Assembly: GCA_003649515.1 (NCBI GenBank)
Contig: QMSC01000088.1
Span: 1-5,835, forward strand
Direction of reading: 5' to 3'
DNA length: 5,835 nucleotides
DNA from: Thermoprotei archaeon
GTDB taxonomy: Archaea > Thermoproteota > Thermoprotei > Thermofilales > B20-G17
Shown here: one piece after another, positions 5,083-5,835 of the stretch
How positions within the stretch are numbered: position 1 is the stretch's first letter
Layout of the letters: the number at the start of each line of letters is the position of its first letter
Made by a program: the position numbers and the translations under genes
The notes under the pieces: generated by a model
Told to the model about the DNA's origin: nothing
The model's input: only the letters and a program-made list of their open reading frames with translations
The model's database searches: none

Positions 5083-5598
5083 ATGAGCGAGTTCGACGAA
5101 TGGTGGAGACGTACGCGCAAGCTCTTTGAGGAAATAGACAAAATATTTGATGAAATGTTCCGAGAAGCCCTTAGAGAGGGCGGAGAGGGAAGGATAACGA
5201 GATACGGACCTTACGTCTATGGCTTTTCAGTATCTATGGGCCCTGATGGCGTCCCTCGGATCAGGGAGTGGGGTAACATCAAGCCAGGCATCATTAAACC
5301 GCGTATCAGCGAAAGCATAGAGCCATTTACCGATGTAATAGAGGAAGAGGACGTGTTCAGAGTGATAATGGATATTCCTGGAGTTGAAAAGGAAAAGATA
5401 AATGTTGAAGTTAGCGAGGACGCTGTAGAGGTGTCAGCAAGCGATACTGATCGAAGATACCATAAAGTTGTACACTTACCCAAGAAGGTTAAGCCGGAAA
5501 CTGCAAAGGCAACGTATAAAAACGGAGTTCTAACAATAACTGTAGAGAAAGTCGAGAAGGGGGAGAAAAGGAAAGGCTTCACAATTAAAGTTGAGTAG
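5083..5598 (+). CDS. hsp20: Small heat-shock protein, Hsp20/alpha-crystallin family
   Basis: This is a 171-residue cytoplasmic chaperone that binds unfolding proteins as an oligomer without ATP. The N-terminal arm is an amphipathic helix (MSEFDEWWRRTRKLFEEIDK, then IFDEMFREAL). It is followed by the stretch GPYVYGFSVSMGPDGVPRIREWGN (about 42-65), typical of archaeal members. The alpha-crystallin domain spans about 81-155, from PFTDVIEEEDVFRVIMDIPGV to the signature ATYKNGVLTITV. The C-terminal tail ends FTIKVE, with Ile168 and Val170 as the I-x-I/V anchor for oligomer assembly. A longer frame opens at GTG 4951, but ATG 5083 is preferred. Homologous sequence begins there, a TATA box lies just upstream, and the first 44 residues of the longer form look unlike any Hsp20. 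The ribosome-binding site is weak (GGGAT), consistent with a nearly leaderless mRNA. Confidence 0.95.
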   Translation: MSEFDEWWRRTRKLFEEIDKIFDEMFREALREGGEGRITRYGPYVYGFSVSMGPDGVPRIREWGNIKPGIIKPRISESIEPFTDVIEEEDVFRVIMDIPGVEKEKINVEVSEDAVEVSASDTDRRYHKVVHLPKKVKPETAKATYKNGVLTITVEKVEKGEKRKGFTIKVE

Positions 5599-5612
5599 TA
5601 GCTTGAACTTGA

Positions 5613-5724
5613 AATGTATACTTAGTCAATTCTCCTTCTCTTAATCCTAATGGCTCTTCTGATCGTTATTTACAAAAAAGTCGCCAGAAAGCCCTTGCTT
5701 TAGTGGGGGTGAATGGCGTTGATA
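5613..5724 (+). repeat. Diverged tandem element, copy 1 (possible transposon-end or TnpB 3' remnant)
   Basis: This is the first of two diverged copies of one segment downstream of hsp20. Both open with AATGT followed by an SPS-coding stretch (TCTCCTTCT here). Later both contain GTCG, AGCCC, TGCTT, then a G-rich stretch ending GAATGGCGTTGA here. The reading frame is open from 5613 to TAA at 5733 and contains NSPSLNPNGSSDR and GVNGVDRFE, but it has no ATG start. The 3' part folds into a hairpin. The general form (coding-like tail, then a C-rich/TTTA/G-rich hairpin and GGGTGAATGG) resembles the right ends of IS200/IS605-type TnpB elements. That identification is inference from memory of such ends. 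Confidence 0.4.
5691..5710 (+). other. Hairpin at the 3' part of copy 1
   Basis: CCCTTGC (5692-5698) pairs with GTGGGGG (5703-5709) across a TTTA loop, with G-U wobbles in the RNA form, and G5691/T5710 can add one more pair. The C-rich arm, TTTA loop and G-rich arm followed by GAATGG are the feature that suggests a TnpB right-end or guide-RNA scaffold. Preferring the plus strand is an assumption: the wobble pairs require transcription in that direction. Confidence 0.45.
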
Positions 5725-5750
5725 GGTTTGAATAATAGTCTTTCTTTTTC

Positions 5751-5835
5751 AATGTCATAATCCTGAGTCCTTCTTGGAGGGATAGGGTTAACGGGGTCGT
5801 GGCACAGCCCCTGCTTCTAAGGTGGAATGGGATGA
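5751..5835 (+). repeat. Diverged tandem element, copy 2 (runs off the window)
   Basis: The second copy starts with AATGT and an SPS-coding stretch (AGTCCTTCT). It continues through GTCGTGG, ACAGCCCCTGCTT and a G-rich end, GGTGGAATGGGATGA, at the window edge. Its frame (from 5739 after two stops) encodes NVIILSPSWRDRVNGVVAQP and LLLRWNGM without a start codon, so if coding it is a gene remnant. GGGG (5793-5796) and CCCC (5808-5811) could form a small stem. Relative to copy 1 there is a deletion in the middle. What lies to the right of 5835 decides whether this is the end of a decayed transposase gene or a noncoding repeat. Confidence 0.4.

Noticed and set aside
5069..5084. ATATT/AATAT inverted repeat at the hsp20 start
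   Set aside because: The arms are only five AT-only base pairs in an AT-rich promoter, which chance explains easily.
5217..5582. Minus-strand 121-codon frame opposite hsp20
   Set aside because: It lies entirely within the alpha-crystallin coding region and its Ser/Thr/Phe-rich translation is typical of an antisense shadow.
5710..5740. T-arm-like GGTTTGAATAA suggesting a tRNA
   Set aside because: No acceptor stem, anticodon arm or D arm could be built around it.

Overview
The window is a piece of a thermophilic archaeal chromosome, most likely from the Thermoproteota (crenarchaeal grade) or a near relative. This rests on gene content: an archaeal MCM, an archaeal GINS subunit, the ribosomal proteins eL8/L7Ae, eS28 and eL24, an archaeal-type small heat-shock protein, and TATA-type promoters with very short leaders. 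GC is moderate by eye. The genus cannot be fixed from this sequence.

Layout. Positions 1-3212 (minus strand) hold one uninterrupted frame that runs off the left edge. It is the replicative helicase MCM, carrying two in-frame inteins inside its AAA+ ATPase module. The first intein is complete (533 residues, with a two-motif LAGLIDADG endonuclease) and splits the Walker B motif. The second begins only 23 extein residues later and is cut by the window edge after about 107 residues. Upstream and overlapping by 8 bases is a GINS-subunit gene (3205-3762, minus), so GINS and MCM form a replication operon. Then come eS28 (3865-4074, minus) and L7Ae (4191-4604, minus). A short divergent promoter region separates L7Ae from eL24 (4742-4930, plus), and an Hsp20 chaperone gene follows (5083-5598, plus). 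The right end (5599-5835) has no intact gene. It carries two diverged tandem copies of a GC-rich, hairpin-forming segment, possibly decayed ends of a TnpB-type transposon.

How the genes fit together. GINS and MCM are two parts of the archaeal CMG-like helicase, so translational coupling makes sense. L7Ae, eS28 and eL24 are usual neighbours in archaea, but here eL24 is divergent. Two intergenic palindromes stand out: a 10-bp-arm palindrome between eS28 and GINS, and a 9-bp inverted repeat that exactly brackets the eS28 TATA box.

Most notable points: the intein pair in MCM; an MCM N-terminal domain that has lost its zinc-binding cysteines; the TATA-bracketing inverted repeat; and the repeated structured element after hsp20.
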